This document shows positions 24,492 through 33,766 of a stretch of DNA of 64,000 nt, piece after piece (positions within the stretch are counted from its first letter, which is position 1; every line of letters begins with the position of its first letter). Below the pieces are notes generated by a model, which had not been told where the DNA came from, searched no databases, and saw only the letters and a program-made list of their open reading frames with translations. The stretch lies in contig NZ_JAPEMV010000009.1 of NCBI RefSeq assembly GCF_026342355.1, forward strand, positions 310,001-374,000, given 5' to 3'. A program made the translations under genes and the position numbers. This DNA is from Streptomyces sp. NBC_00249. Its GTDB lineage: Bacteria; Actinomycetota; Actinomycetes; Streptomycetales; Streptomycetaceae.

Positions 24492-25871
24492 ATGACGATC
24501 AACGGCGGTATCTCCTTCTGGTACGCGACCGACACCGCAGCCCCCCAGCCACCCCGAGCCCCCCTCACCGGCGACGCCACGGCCGACGTCGTCATCGTCG
24601 GCGGCGGCTACACCGGCCTGTGGACGGCCTACTACCTCAAGCGCGCCGCCCCCGACCTCCGCGTCACCGTCCTGGAGCAGAAGTTCTGCGGCTACGGCGC
24701 CTCCGGCCGCAACGGCGGCTGGCTCTACAACGGCATCGCCGGCCGCGACCGCTACGCCGCCCTCCACGGCCACCAGGCCGCCCTGCGCCTCCAGCACGCC
24801 ATGAACGACACCGTCACCGAGGTCATCGACGTCGCCGCCGCCGAACGCATCGACGCCGACATCCACCACGGCGGAGTCCTCGAAGTCGCCCGCACCCCCG
24901 CCCAGCTCACCCGCCTCAAGGCCTTCCACGCCGCCGAGCTCTCCTTCGGCGAGACCGGCCGCGAGCTGTACGACGCCACCGACACCCGCGCCCGCATCGA
25001 CATCGCCGACGCGGTCGGCTCCAGCTGGACCCCGCACGGCGCCCGCGTCCACCCCCTCAAGCTGCTGCGCGGCCTGGCCGCCGCCTGCGAACGCCTCGGC
25101 GTCGTCGTCCACGAGTCGACCCCCGTCACCGAAATCGCCCCGCGCCGGGCCGTCACCCCGTACGGCACCGTCCGCGCCCCGTACGTCCTGCGCTGCACCG
25201 AGGGCTTCACCGCCGCCCTCAAGGGCCAGAAGCGCACCTGGCTCCCGATGAACTCCTCGATGATCGTGACGGCCCCCCTCCCCGCATCGGCCTGGGAGTC
25301 CCTGAACTGGTCGGACTCCCAGCTCCTCGGGGACATGGCCCACGCCTACATGTACGCCCAGCGCACCGCCGACGACCGCATCGCGATCGGCGGCCGCGGC
25401 GTCCCGTACCGCTTCGGCTCCCGCACCGACAACGACGGCCGCACCCAGCCCGCCACCATCGCGTCCCTCACGGCCCTCCTGACCTCCTTCTTCCCCGCCC
25501 TCACGGGCACGGAGATCACCCACGCCTGGTCGGGCGTCCTCGGCGTCCCCCGCGACTGGTGCGCCACCGTCACCCTGGACGCCACCACGGGCCTGGGCTG
25601 GGCCGGCGGCTACGTCGGCTCGGGCGTCGCCACCGCCAACCTCGCGGCCCGCACCCTGCGCGACCTGGTCCTGGGCGAACCCTCGGAGCTGACCACCCTC
25701 CCCTGGGTCCACCACCGCGTCCGCCGCTGGGAGCCGGAACCCTTCCGCTGGCTCGGCGTCCACGCCCTCTACGCCGCCTACCGCGAGGCGGACCGCCACG
25801 AATCGACGACCCACACCCCGCAGACAACCCCCCTGGCCCGCCTGGCCAACCGCATCTCGGGCCGCTCCTGA
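24492..25871 (+). CDS. FAD-dependent oxidoreductase (DAO family)
   Basis: This 459-residue flavoenzyme has the N-terminal dinucleotide fold VVIVGGGYTGLWTAYYL and the GASGRNGGWLYNG segment typical of glycine/D-amino-acid oxidase-like amine oxidases. The C-terminal flavin contact is WAGGYVGSGVATANLAART. Likely reaction is oxidative deamination of an amine or amino acid; the substrate is unknown. TACCAA lies 7 nt before the ATG. A strong terminator follows. Confidence 0.88.
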   Translation: MTINGGISFWYATDTAAPQPPRAPLTGDATADVVIVGGGYTGLWTAYYLKRAAPDLRVTVLEQKFCGYGASGRNGGWLYNGIAGRDRYAALHGHQAALRLQHAMNDTVTEVIDVAAAERIDADIHHGGVLEVARTPAQLTRLKAFHAAELSFGETGRELYDATDTRARIDIADAVGSSWTPHGARVHPLKLLRGLAAACERLGVVVHESTPVTEIAPRRAVTPYGTVRAPYVLRCTEGFTAALKGQKRTWLPMNSSMIVTAPLPASAWESLNWSDSQLLGDMAHAYMYAQRTADDRIAIGGRGVPYRFGSRTDNDGRTQPATIASLTALLTSFFPALTGTEITHAWSGVLGVPRDWCATVTLDATTGLGWAGGYVGSGVATANLAARTLRDLVLGEPSELTTLPWVHHRVRRWEPEPFRWLGVHALYAAYREADRHESTTHTPQTTPLARLANRISGRS

Positions 25872-25878
25872 CCACACG

Positions 25879-25912
25879 AAAAAGGCCCCGGGCAACCGCC
25901 CGGGGCCTTCCG
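25879..25912 (+). terminator. Rho-independent terminator after the oxidoreductase gene
   Basis: AAGGCCCCGGGC pairs with GCCCGGGGCCTT over AACC, with an A run on the left and CTTCCGCTTCT on the right. It may serve both the oxidoreductase gene and tRNA-Thr on the other strand. Confidence 0.85.
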
Positions 25913-25958
25913 CTTCTGTACGAATCCCCTCGGCCAACAAGCCTCTGACCTGGGATGG

Positions 25959-26033
25959 GGCCCCCTGTCGGATTCGAACCGACGACCTACGCATTACAAG
26001 TGCGTTGCTCTGGCCGGACTGAGCTAAGGAGGC
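25959..26033 (-). tRNA. tRNA-Thr (anticodon UGU)
   Basis: Read on the minus strand, the 75-nt gene starts GCCTCCTTAGCTCAG and ends in AGGGGGC plus discriminator C. The acceptor arms GCCTCCT and AGGGGGC pair. The D-loop is normal, the anticodon loop is ACTTGTAAT with TGT, and the T-arm contains GGTTCGAATCC. CCA is not encoded. I see no attachment-site repeat or integrase beside it. Confidence 0.93.
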
Positions 26034-26128
26034 ACGACCCACCCACCGCACCACGGCGCGTGGAACCGCCATCACTCTACACAGCAGCCGATTCCCGGGG
26101 CCATCACGTTAACCGCGGCCGCCGGGTG

Positions 26129-26157
26129 CTGACAGGAGCGCTCCGGCGAGGTAGCGT
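26129..26157 (+). promoter_or_regulatory. msiK promoter (-35 CTGACA, -10 TAGCGT)
   Basis: CTGACA (26129-26134) and TAGCGT (26152-26157) are separated by exactly 17 bases, close to the vegetative sigma consensus. Transcription would start near 26164, ten bases before the DasR-like operator, giving a ~75-base leader. Confidence 0.65.
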
Positions 26158-26173
26158 CGGGCGGAGTCCGGTT

Positions 26174-26189
26174 ACTGGACTAGACCTTC
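26174..26189. promoter_or_regulatory. DasR-like operator (dre) in the msiK leader
   Basis: ACTGGACTAGACCTTC matches 12 of 16 positions of the DasR consensus and shares a 13-base core with the site upstream of nagK. It lies just downstream of the predicted transcription start, a position suited to blocking RNA polymerase. Confidence 0.7.
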
Positions 26190-26237
26190 CACTCGGATCG
26201 TCCGGCACGTTCCTGCCGGTAGAAGGGATTCATCACC

Positions 26238-27329
<1,092 letters not shown>

Positions 27330-27344
27330 CCGGTCGCACAGCGA

Positions 27345-27380
27345 CAGAAGGGGCGTCCCGCCCAAGGGGCGCCCCTTCTG
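27345..27380 (+). terminator. Terminator after msiK
   Basis: CAGAAGGGGCG pairs perfectly with CGCCCCTTCTG across a 14-base loop, 15 bases after the msiK stop codon. Confidence 0.8.
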
Positions 27381-27554
27381 CGGCAGTTGCGGCGGGCACG
27401 GCGCCGGCCGTGTCCCAACCCCCGCGCGAAACCCCGCCAGACCGGGCCATTCGGCCGCACCCGTCAACCCTTAATTCGAAAAGCCACGTCGAACCATCCC
27501 CCGACCGGGTGACTAAATGTCGCCAAATCTTCACCGAGCGCTACTCTCGCCCTC

Positions 27555-27968
27555 GTGACCCACACTGCCCGCCGTATCGGCCGTTCCCTCGCCCTGGTCC
27601 TGCCCGTCGTCCTGGTCCTGTCCGGGACCCTCGCGGTCACCATGGTCCCCTGGGCGGACAACACGCCCTCCCAGATCCTCACCGCCTCCGCCGAGGACGT
27701 CTCCGTCCCCGCGAAGCCGCGTGCCACGCAGGACCTGCTGCGCGACAAGCTGCTGAGCGAGCTCCAGCAGGGCGAGGCGCCGGGCGCTGTCCTCACCCAC
27801 CTCCAGCAGGAGGTGGACCGGCGGCCTTCGCTCGCCGAGCACTGCGTGGGCATCGCGCGCGCCCTGGGCCGGGCCGCCGTCGACGCCTACGGTCCCACGA
27901 AGGCCCAGTCCTTCTCCCGCCCCGTGTGCGACACCTCGTACGCGTCCGGCGTGGCCTCGATGGGCTGA
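27555..27968 (+). CDS. Small secreted or membrane-anchored hypothetical protein
   Basis: This 137-residue protein begins with a basic region and one hydrophobic helix (LALVLPVVLVLSGTLAVTMV), so it is exported or tethered by the N-terminus. The exterior part has two cysteines (EHCVGIARAL, PVCDTSYASG) that could form a disulfide. I do not recognise the family. GTG 27555 lies exactly 7 nt after TACTCT (27542-27547). The next gene follows by ~50 bases but has its own leaderless signal. Confidence 0.72.
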   Translation: MTHTARRIGRSLALVLPVVLVLSGTLAVTMVPWADNTPSQILTASAEDVSVPAKPRATQDLLRDKLLSELQQGEAPGAVLTHLQQEVDRRPSLAEHCVGIARALGRAAVDAYGPTKAQSFSRPVCDTSYASGVASMG

Positions 27969-28021
27969 AGCCCGTCGCGCCTGCCCCCGCCGGGGCAGGG
28001 GCCGTCCCTACGCTGACGGAC

Positions 28022-28792
28022 ATGACCGAAGTCCCCCCCGTTCCACCCCAGTCCACCGATCACGCGGCCGCGTTCCCGGCCTCACCCACCCAGGCGGTCG
28101 TCCTGGCGGGCGGCCAGGGTTCGCGGCTGCGTCCGTACACGGACGACCGGCCCAAGCCGATGGTCGAGGTCCCGGGGACGGGGCTGCCGATCATCGGGCA
28201 CCAACTGGCCTGGCTGGCCGCCGAAGGGGTCACCGACGCCGTCGTCTCCTGCGGGCACCTCGCCGAGGTGCTCCAGGAGTGGCTGGCGCGGACGCCGTTG
28301 CCGTTGCGCGTGACCACGGTCGTCGAGGACGAGCCGCTGGGCCGCGGTGGCGGCCTCAAGTACGCGGCCCGGCACCTGCCGCACGGGGACCGGCCCTGGT
28401 ACGCGACGAACGGGGACGTGTGGACCCGTTTCCCGCTGCGCGAGATGGCGGCCTTCCACGAGGAGCGGGGGGCGACGGCGACGCTGGCGCTGGCCCGGCC
28501 GCGGATCCCGTGGGGGGTGGTGGAGGTCAACGAGTTCGGTCAGGTCATGGACTTCATCGAGGCCCCGCAGTCGCCGTACCCGGTCAATGCCGGGGTGTAC
28601 GTCTTCGCTCCCGAATTCGCCTCGCTGCTCCCCGACTTGGGGGACCACGAGCGCACCACGTTCCCGCACCTGGCCCGTGAGCGCCGGCTGGCGGGCTATC
28701 CGCTGCCCCAGGGGGCCTACTGGCGGGCGATCGACACCGCGAAGGACCTCACCGAGGCGGCGCGGGAGTTGGCCGCGCAGAACGCCGCCTGA
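28022..28792 (+). CDS. Nucleotidyltransferase (NDP-sugar pyrophosphorylase type)
   Basis: This 256-residue enzyme has the nucleotide-binding motif VVLAGGQGSRLRPYTDDRPK followed by PMVEV, then YATNGDVW for the metal-binding Asp and VNAGVYVF for sugar binding. It would activate a sugar-1-phosphate with a nucleoside triphosphate. No glycan cluster adjoins, so the sugar is unknown. ATG 28022 lies 7 nt after TACGCT (28009-28014); the longer frame upstream overlaps the previous gene. Confidence 0.88.
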   Translation: MTEVPPVPPQSTDHAAAFPASPTQAVVLAGGQGSRLRPYTDDRPKPMVEVPGTGLPIIGHQLAWLAAEGVTDAVVSCGHLAEVLQEWLARTPLPLRVTTVVEDEPLGRGGGLKYAARHLPHGDRPWYATNGDVWTRFPLREMAAFHEERGATATLALARPRIPWGVVEVNEFGQVMDFIEAPQSPYPVNAGVYVFAPEFASLLPDLGDHERTTFPHLARERRLAGYPLPQGAYWRAIDTAKDLTEAARELAAQNAA

Positions 28793-28841
28793 GGCCTCGC
28801 GGACACCGCCCGTACGTCTCCCCGTGCCCCGGTACGCCGAA

Positions 28842-28872
28842 GGGCCCGGCGCGCTCCTCGCGCGCCGGGCCC
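28842..28872. terminator. Bidirectional terminator
   Basis: GGGCCCGGCGCGC and GCGCGCCGGGCCC form a perfect 13-bp stem with a 5-base loop between two convergent genes. Confidence 0.85.
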
Positions 28873-28891
28873 CGCGTCACGTACGGGCGGT

Positions 28892-30436
28892 TCAGCCCAG
28901 GAGGCCGCCGACCAGGCCGGGCTTCTTGGTCGGGGTGTCGCCGCCGGCCGTACGGCCCGACGGGGACGAAGGCGCCTGCTGCGCACCGGACTGCTTCGGC
29001 GCGGTGCTGCGCGTGCTCTGGCCGCTGCCGCTGCCCTTGGTGGCGGTGGGCGCCCCGGAGCCGGTCCCGGCGCTCTCCTTGGCGGTGGTGCCGCTCCCGG
29101 TGCGGGCGGTCTTCGTCGGGGAGGCGGAGGGCTGCGCCGAGGGCGCGCTCTGCTTCGAGGGCTGCTGCTTGGCCGGGGCGGCGGGCTGCTCGCCGGAGGG
29201 GGTCTTCGGGAGCGGGCTGCCGGGCAGGTAGTTGCTCGGGGCCTCTCCGGGCCCGGGGACGGTGACGACGGTGCTGGAGCGGACGGCCCCGCCGAGGAGG
29301 GAGCCGATGAGGAGGGTGAGTCCGCACACGACGGTGGCCATGACGGCCCCGCGCCGCAGGACGCGGCGGCGCAGCCGCCAGATCTCGGTGCGGGGGCCGA
29401 GCGTGCGCCAGGCCTCGCCGGCGAGGCGTCCGTCGAGGGAGTAGACGGGGGCGCCCGCGATGATCAGCGGGCTCCAGGCGGCCAGGTAGATGATGTCGGG
29501 GGCGTCGTAGGCGGGGACGGTCTTCCAGCTCACCGTCATGAGGAGCGCGGCGGACAGCAGGGCCCCGATGCAGGCGGCGAACCGCTGCCACAGGCCGAAG
29601 ACCGTCAGGACGCCGACGATGACCTGGAGGAAGGCGACGCTGAGGCCGGCTCCCACAGGGTGCGCGAGCGCGAAGTCGCGCAGCGGTTCGGCCAGGGCCC
29701 AGGGGTGCAGGGTCTGGAGCCAGGTGACCATGGAGCCGCGTTCGCCGCCGTCGAAGTAGACGGGGTCGCACAGCTTGCCCATGCCGGCGTAGATGCAGAT
29801 GAAGCCGAGGAAGACGCGCAGCGGGAGCAGGACGACGCCGAGGTTCATCCGGCGGCCGGGGTAGTAGGAGGCCTGGCCGCGGGATTCGGGGGCGCCGCGC
29901 CGGGAGTCGGCGGCGGGCCCGTCGCCGTCCCCGTACTCGTAGGGGTCGTGGGCGCCGTACTGCTCGCGCGGCAGGTCCCGTACGGGGGCCAGCGGGCGGG
30001 TCTCGTCCGGGGCGCCGTAGTTGCGCTGGCCGATGACGGTGGGGGTGGCGAGGGTGTCGTCGGCGAGGTCGTGGGCCAGGTCGACCCGGGGGATGGTCTG
30101 GGTGGCGCCGCCGTCGTACTCGTCGTGGCCGCGCCCGGCCTCGCGTACGGCCTGGAGGAGGCCGCCGGTGCCCGCGGCGTCACCGGGGGCGGATTTGCCG
30201 CTCCAGACGACGGGGGCTCTGCGGCGGGTGGCTCCGGCCGCGGCGACCACGGCGGCGCCGAGGACGGGCGCACGCCCGGGGGCGTTCGCGGGCTTGGAAC
30301 GCGCGCTCGGGCTCGGTGCGAGCCGCACGCGGAAGCTGGCGTGGTTGACGATGACCTGTGCGGGGTCGCACGGCACCTTGACCATGCTCAGCGCGGGCTG
30401 GTCGTCGAACCCTGACGTTCTGGTGTCCACACTCAT
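28892..30436 (-). CDS. DoxX-family membrane protein with long disordered tails
   Basis: This 514-residue protein has a ~200-residue hydrophilic N-terminal part, a four-helix DoxX-like core (about 200-340: VVLLPLRVFLGFICIYAGMG, VAFLQVIVGVLTVFGLWQRF), another helix near 375, and a ~120-residue Ser/Thr/Pro/Gly tail ending KPGLVGGLLG. DoxX proteins are linked to redox or membrane stress in mycobacteria. The core supports the family; the tails are much longer than in typical members and give no function. ATG 30436 starts MSVDTRTSG. Confidence 0.8.
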   Translation of the reverse strand: MSVDTRTSGFDDQPALSMVKVPCDPAQVIVNHASFRVRLAPSPSARSKPANAPGRAPVLGAAVVAAAGATRRRAPVVWSGKSAPGDAAGTGGLLQAVREAGRGHDEYDGGATQTIPRVDLAHDLADDTLATPTVIGQRNYGAPDETRPLAPVRDLPREQYGAHDPYEYGDGDGPAADSRRGAPESRGQASYYPGRRMNLGVVLLPLRVFLGFICIYAGMGKLCDPVYFDGGERGSMVTWLQTLHPWALAEPLRDFALAHPVGAGLSVAFLQVIVGVLTVFGLWQRFAACIGALLSAALLMTVSWKTVPAYDAPDIIYLAAWSPLIIAGAPVYSLDGRLAGEAWRTLGPRTEIWRLRRRVLRRGAVMATVVCGLTLLIGSLLGGAVRSSTVVTVPGPGEAPSNYLPGSPLPKTPSGEQPAAPAKQQPSKQSAPSAQPSASPTKTARTGSGTTAKESAGTGSGAPTATKGSGSGQSTRSTAPKQSGAQQAPSSPSGRTAGGDTPTKKPGLVGGLLG

Positions 30437-30506
30437 CTAACCGAGTGATGAGTGTTTAGGACACTGCCTTGACAGCAGGGATCTGTCCGAGACCCGTCAA
30501 GATCAA

Positions 30507-30535
30507 GTCGCCCCGCCCGGAAAGGGCGGGGCGAC
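30507..30535. terminator. Strong hairpin downstream of rlmB
   Basis: GTCGCCCCGCCC pairs with GGGCGGGGCGAC over GGAAA. It lies ~70 bases after the rlmB stop (minus strand) and in front of the DoxX-type gene's 5' end. Confidence 0.8.
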
Positions 30536-30608
30536 ACGCTCACGGGTCACTTCCCGTGGGCCAGGTGGATCAAGCGACCGGCCTGGTGGGGCCGGTCGGA
30601 CCGGCAGG

Positions 30609-31580
30609 TCAGGCGCGGCCGGCGTCGGCGCGGCGGCGGGCGGCCTCGTAGAGGACGACGCCCGCGGCGACACCGGCGTTGAGGGACTCGGCGCCGCCCG
30701 GCATCGGGATGCGCACGAGGTAGTCGCAGTTCTCGCCGACGAGACGGCCGAGGCCCTTGCCCTCGGAGCCGACGACGATGACGACCGGGCCGGCCAGCTC
30801 GGCGAGGTCGTTGACCGTGTGCGTGCCCTCGGCGGCGAGGCCGACGATGGTGATGCCGGCCTTCTTGTAGTCCTGGAGGGCGCGGGTCAGGTTGGTGACG
30901 CGGGAGACCGGGGTGCGGGCGGCGGTGCCGGCCGAGGTCTTCCAGGCGCCGGCGGTCATGCCGGCGGCGCGGCGCTCGGGGATGACCACGCCGTGGCCGC
31001 CGAAGGCGGAGACGGAGCGGACGATCGCGCCGAGGTTGCGCGGGTCGGTGACCCCGTCGAGGGCGACGATGAGGGGGTCCTCGCCGTTGTCGTACGCGGC
31101 GGCGGTGAGGTCCTCCGGGTGCGCGTACTCGTAGGGCGGGACCTGGAGGACCATGCCCTGGTGGTTGAGCCCGTTGGTCATCCGGTCGAGCTCGGGGCGC
31201 GGGGCTTCCATCAGGTTGATGTTGCCGCGCTCGGCGGCGAGCTGGAGGGCCTCGCGGACGCGCTCGTCGTTGTCGATGAACTGCTGGACGTAGAGGGTGG
31301 TGGCGGGGACGCCGTCGCGCAGCGCCTCGAAGACCGGGTTGCGGCCGACGACCATCTCGCTGGTGCCCTTGGGGCCGCCGCGGCGGGGGGCGGGGCGGCG
31401 CTTGGCGGCCTGGCGGGCCATGGCGCCCGCGATGCGGTTCGCCTTGTGCTTCTTGCGGTCCTCGGCCTTGGGCGTGGGGCCCTTGCCCTCCAGGCCCTTG
31501 CGCCGCTGGCCACCGCTGCCGACCGTGGCGCCCTTCTTGTTGGACGTGCGGCGGTTCCTGCGCTGGCTGTTCCCGGCCAT
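30609..31580 (-). CDS. rlmB: 23S rRNA 2'-O-methyltransferase RlmB/TrmH family
   Basis: This 323-residue SpoU-class methyltransferase would modify a conserved guanosine of 23S rRNA using S-adenosylmethionine. Motifs are clear: substrate-binding EMVVGRNPVFEALRDG, then LDGVTDPRNLGAIVRS (motif 1), VVIVVGSEGKGLG (motif 2) and IPMPGGAESLNAGVAAGV (motif 3, trefoil knot). The basic N-terminal ~70 residues (NRRTSNKKGATVG) are typical of actinobacterial members. It follows cysS on the same strand by ~95 bases, a common pairing. Confidence 0.93.
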   Translation of the reverse strand: MAGNSQRRNRRTSNKKGATVGSGGQRRKGLEGKGPTPKAEDRKKHKANRIAGAMARQAAKRRPAPRRGGPKGTSEMVVGRNPVFEALRDGVPATTLYVQQFIDNDERVREALQLAAERGNINLMEAPRPELDRMTNGLNHQGMVLQVPPYEYAHPEDLTAAAYDNGEDPLIVALDGVTDPRNLGAIVRSVSAFGGHGVVIPERRAAGMTAGAWKTSAGTAARTPVSRVTNLTRALQDYKKAGITIVGLAAEGTHTVNDLAELAGPVVIVVGSEGKGLGRLVGENCDYLVRIPMPGGAESLNAGVAAGVVLYEAARRRADAGRA

Positions 31581-31674
31581 GACCTCTACCTGTTTCGTTG
31601 ATCCTGCGATATGTACGTATGAAGAGTGTGCCGCCCGGAGAGCCGGGCGGCACCACTGGAGGGGCTGGCCGGGC

Positions 31675-33075
31675 TCAGCGCGGGCCGAGCGTCCAGCGCG
31701 GACCGGTCGGGCTGTCCTCGATGACCAGGCCCGACTGCTGGAGCTGGTCGCGGATGGCGTCGGCGGTCGCCCAGTCCTTGCGGGAGCGGGCGGACTCGCG
31801 CTGCTCCAGGACCAGGCGGACGAGCGTGTCGACGGCCCCGTGCAGCTCGGCGCCGCGGTCGGCCTCGCCGGCCCAGTGCGGGTCGAGCGGGTCCAGGCCC
31901 AGGACCTCCAGCATGGCCCGTACCTCCGACAGGCGCGCGATCGCCGCGTCCTTGTCGTCGGCGGCCAGCGCGCTGTTGCCCTGCCGGACGGTGGTGTGGA
32001 CGATGGCGAGCGCCTGCGGGACGCCCAGGTCGTCGTCCATCGCCTCCGCGAAGGCCGGCGGCACCTCGGCGGCGGCCTCGACCGGCCCGCCCGCCTTCTC
32101 GATGACGCGCTGGTAGAAGCCCTCGATGCGGGCGAAGGCGGACTCCGCCTCGCGCAGGGCGTCCTCGCTGTACTCGATCATCGACCGGTAGTGCGGGGTG
32201 CCGAGGTAGTAGCGCAGCACGATCGGACGCCACTGCTTGACCATCTCGGAGACGAGCACCGAATTGCCCAGCGACTTCGACATCTTCTCGCCGGACATGG
32301 TGACCCAGGCGTTGTGCACCCAGTACGCGGCGAACGCGTCGCCGAAGGCCTTGGCCTGGGCGATCTCGTTCTCGTGGTGCGGGAAGATCAGGTCCAGGCC
32401 GCCGCCGTGGATGTCGAAGGCCTCGCCGAGGTACTTGTGCGCCATGGCGGAGCATTCGAGGTGCCAGCCGGGACGGCCGCGGCCCCAGGGGGTCTCCCAG
32501 TCGGGCTCGCCGGGCTTGGAGGCCTTCCACATGGCGAAGTCGCGGGGGTCGCGCTTGCCGGAGATGCCTTCCTCGGTGGGCTGCTGGAGGTTGTCGAGCT
32601 CCTGGTTGGAGAGCTGGAGGTAGCCGGGGTACGAGCGCACGTCGAAGTAGACGCTGCCGTCGGCCTCGTAGGCGTGGCCGCGCTCGATGAGGCCGCGCAT
32701 CATCTCGATCATCTCGGGGACGTGACCGGTGGCGCGGGGCTCGTAGGTGGGCGGGAGGCAGCCGAGGGCGGTGTAGCCGTCGTTGAAGGCCCGCTCGTTC
32801 TCGTAGCCGATGGACCACCAGGGGCGGTTCTGCTCGCCGCCCTTGCGGATGATCTTGTCGTCGATGTCCGTGACGTTGCGGATGAAGGTGACGTCGTAGC
32901 CCCGGTAGGTGAACCAGCGGCGCATCATGTCGAAGTTGAGGCCGGACCGGATGTGCCCGATGTGCGGGGCGGCCTGCACCGTGGCGCCACACAGGTAGAT
33001 CGAGACGCAGCCCGGGACGAGCGGGGTGAAGTCACGGATCTGCCGGGCGCTGGTGTCGTACAGGCGAATAGTCAC
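31675..33075 (-). CDS. cysS: Cysteinyl-tRNA synthetase
   Basis: This 466-residue class-I synthetase has the HIGH motif APHIGHIRSG (about 37-46), the KMSKS motif EKMSKSLGN (about 265-273) and zinc ligands including YLCGATVQ, LECSAMAHK and HHENE. Length matches CysRS rather than the shorter MshC. GTG 33075 follows TACCCT with a 7-nt gap (33083-33088). ispF and ispD lie upstream on the same strand. Confidence 0.95.
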   Translation of the reverse strand: MTIRLYDTSARQIRDFTPLVPGCVSIYLCGATVQAAPHIGHIRSGLNFDMMRRWFTYRGYDVTFIRNVTDIDDKIIRKGGEQNRPWWSIGYENERAFNDGYTALGCLPPTYEPRATGHVPEMIEMMRGLIERGHAYEADGSVYFDVRSYPGYLQLSNQELDNLQQPTEEGISGKRDPRDFAMWKASKPGEPDWETPWGRGRPGWHLECSAMAHKYLGEAFDIHGGGLDLIFPHHENEIAQAKAFGDAFAAYWVHNAWVTMSGEKMSKSLGNSVLVSEMVKQWRPIVLRYYLGTPHYRSMIEYSEDALREAESAFARIEGFYQRVIEKAGGPVEAAAEVPPAFAEAMDDDLGVPQALAIVHTTVRQGNSALAADDKDAAIARLSEVRAMLEVLGLDPLDPHWAGEADRGAELHGAVDTLVRLVLEQRESARSRKDWATADAIRDQLQQSGLVIEDSPTGPRWTLGPR

Positions 33076-33169
33076 GGCATCCAGGGTAGTGGTCCTGTAG
33101 CAGTGCCCCGCGACCCTTTGGGGACCCGGGGCACCTTTGTTGCCGAAGATGTACGGCGGCTACGAGGGA

Positions 33170-33766
33170 TCAGGCCGGGTTCGTCCGGTAGACGAGGGCG
33201 GTGGCGATGGCCGCGAGGCCCTCGGCGCGGCCGGTGAGGCCCAGGCCGTCGGTGGTGGTGCCGGAGACGGAGACGGGGGCGCCCGCCGCCGCCGCGAGCG
33301 CCTTCTGCGCTTCCTCGCGCCGTTTGCCGATCTTCGGGCGTACGCCGATCACCTGGATCGCGATGTTGCCGATCTCGAAGCCCTCGGCGCGGACGATGCG
33401 GGCGGCCTCCGCCAGCAGGGTGACCCCGGCGGCGCCGGACCACTCGGGGCGGGAGGTGCCGAAGTGCGCGCCGAGGTCGCCGACGCCGGCGGCGGAGAAG
33501 AGGGCGTCGCAGGCGGCGTGGGCGGCGACGTCACCGTCGGAGTGGCCGGCGAGGCCGTCCTCCCCCTCCCACAGCAGCCCGGCGCACCACAGCTCGCGGC
33601 CGGTCTCGAAGGCGTGCACGTCGGTGCCGATCCCGACGAGCGGGATGACGGGACCCGCGGCAGCGGCCAGCCCGGCGTCACCCGCGGCGGAGCGGGCGAC
33701 GGCTCCGGCCGCGGAACCGGTGCCGGCCCCGGCGGACCCCTCGAAACCTGCGGAGCTAGTACGCAT
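33170..33766 (-). CDS. ispF: 2-C-methyl-D-erythritol 2,4-cyclodiphosphate synthase
   Basis: This enzyme of the MEP isoprenoid pathway cyclises the CDP-methylerythritol phosphate intermediate. The zinc-binding motif GIGTDVHAFE and the HSDGDVAAHA motif are present, as is SGTTTDGLGLTGRAEG at the end. It is 198 residues, longer than usual because of a ~38-residue Ala/Gly/Ser-rich N-terminus; an internal start nearer VIPLVGIG is possible. The 5' end overlaps ispD by 11 bases, so the two are coupled. Confidence 0.93.
   Translation of the reverse strand: MRTSSAGFEGSAGAGTGSAAGAVARSAAGDAGLAAAAGPVIPLVGIGTDVHAFETGRELWCAGLLWEGEDGLAGHSDGDVAAHAACDALFSAAGVGDLGAHFGTSRPEWSGAAGVTLLAEAARIVRAEGFEIGNIAIQVIGVRPKIGKRREEAQKALAAAAGAPVSVSGTTTDGLGLTGRAEGLAAIATALVYRTNPA

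Noticed and set aside
25872..26237. Integrated element at tRNA-Thr
   Set aside because: No integrase or duplicated tRNA end was found nearby.
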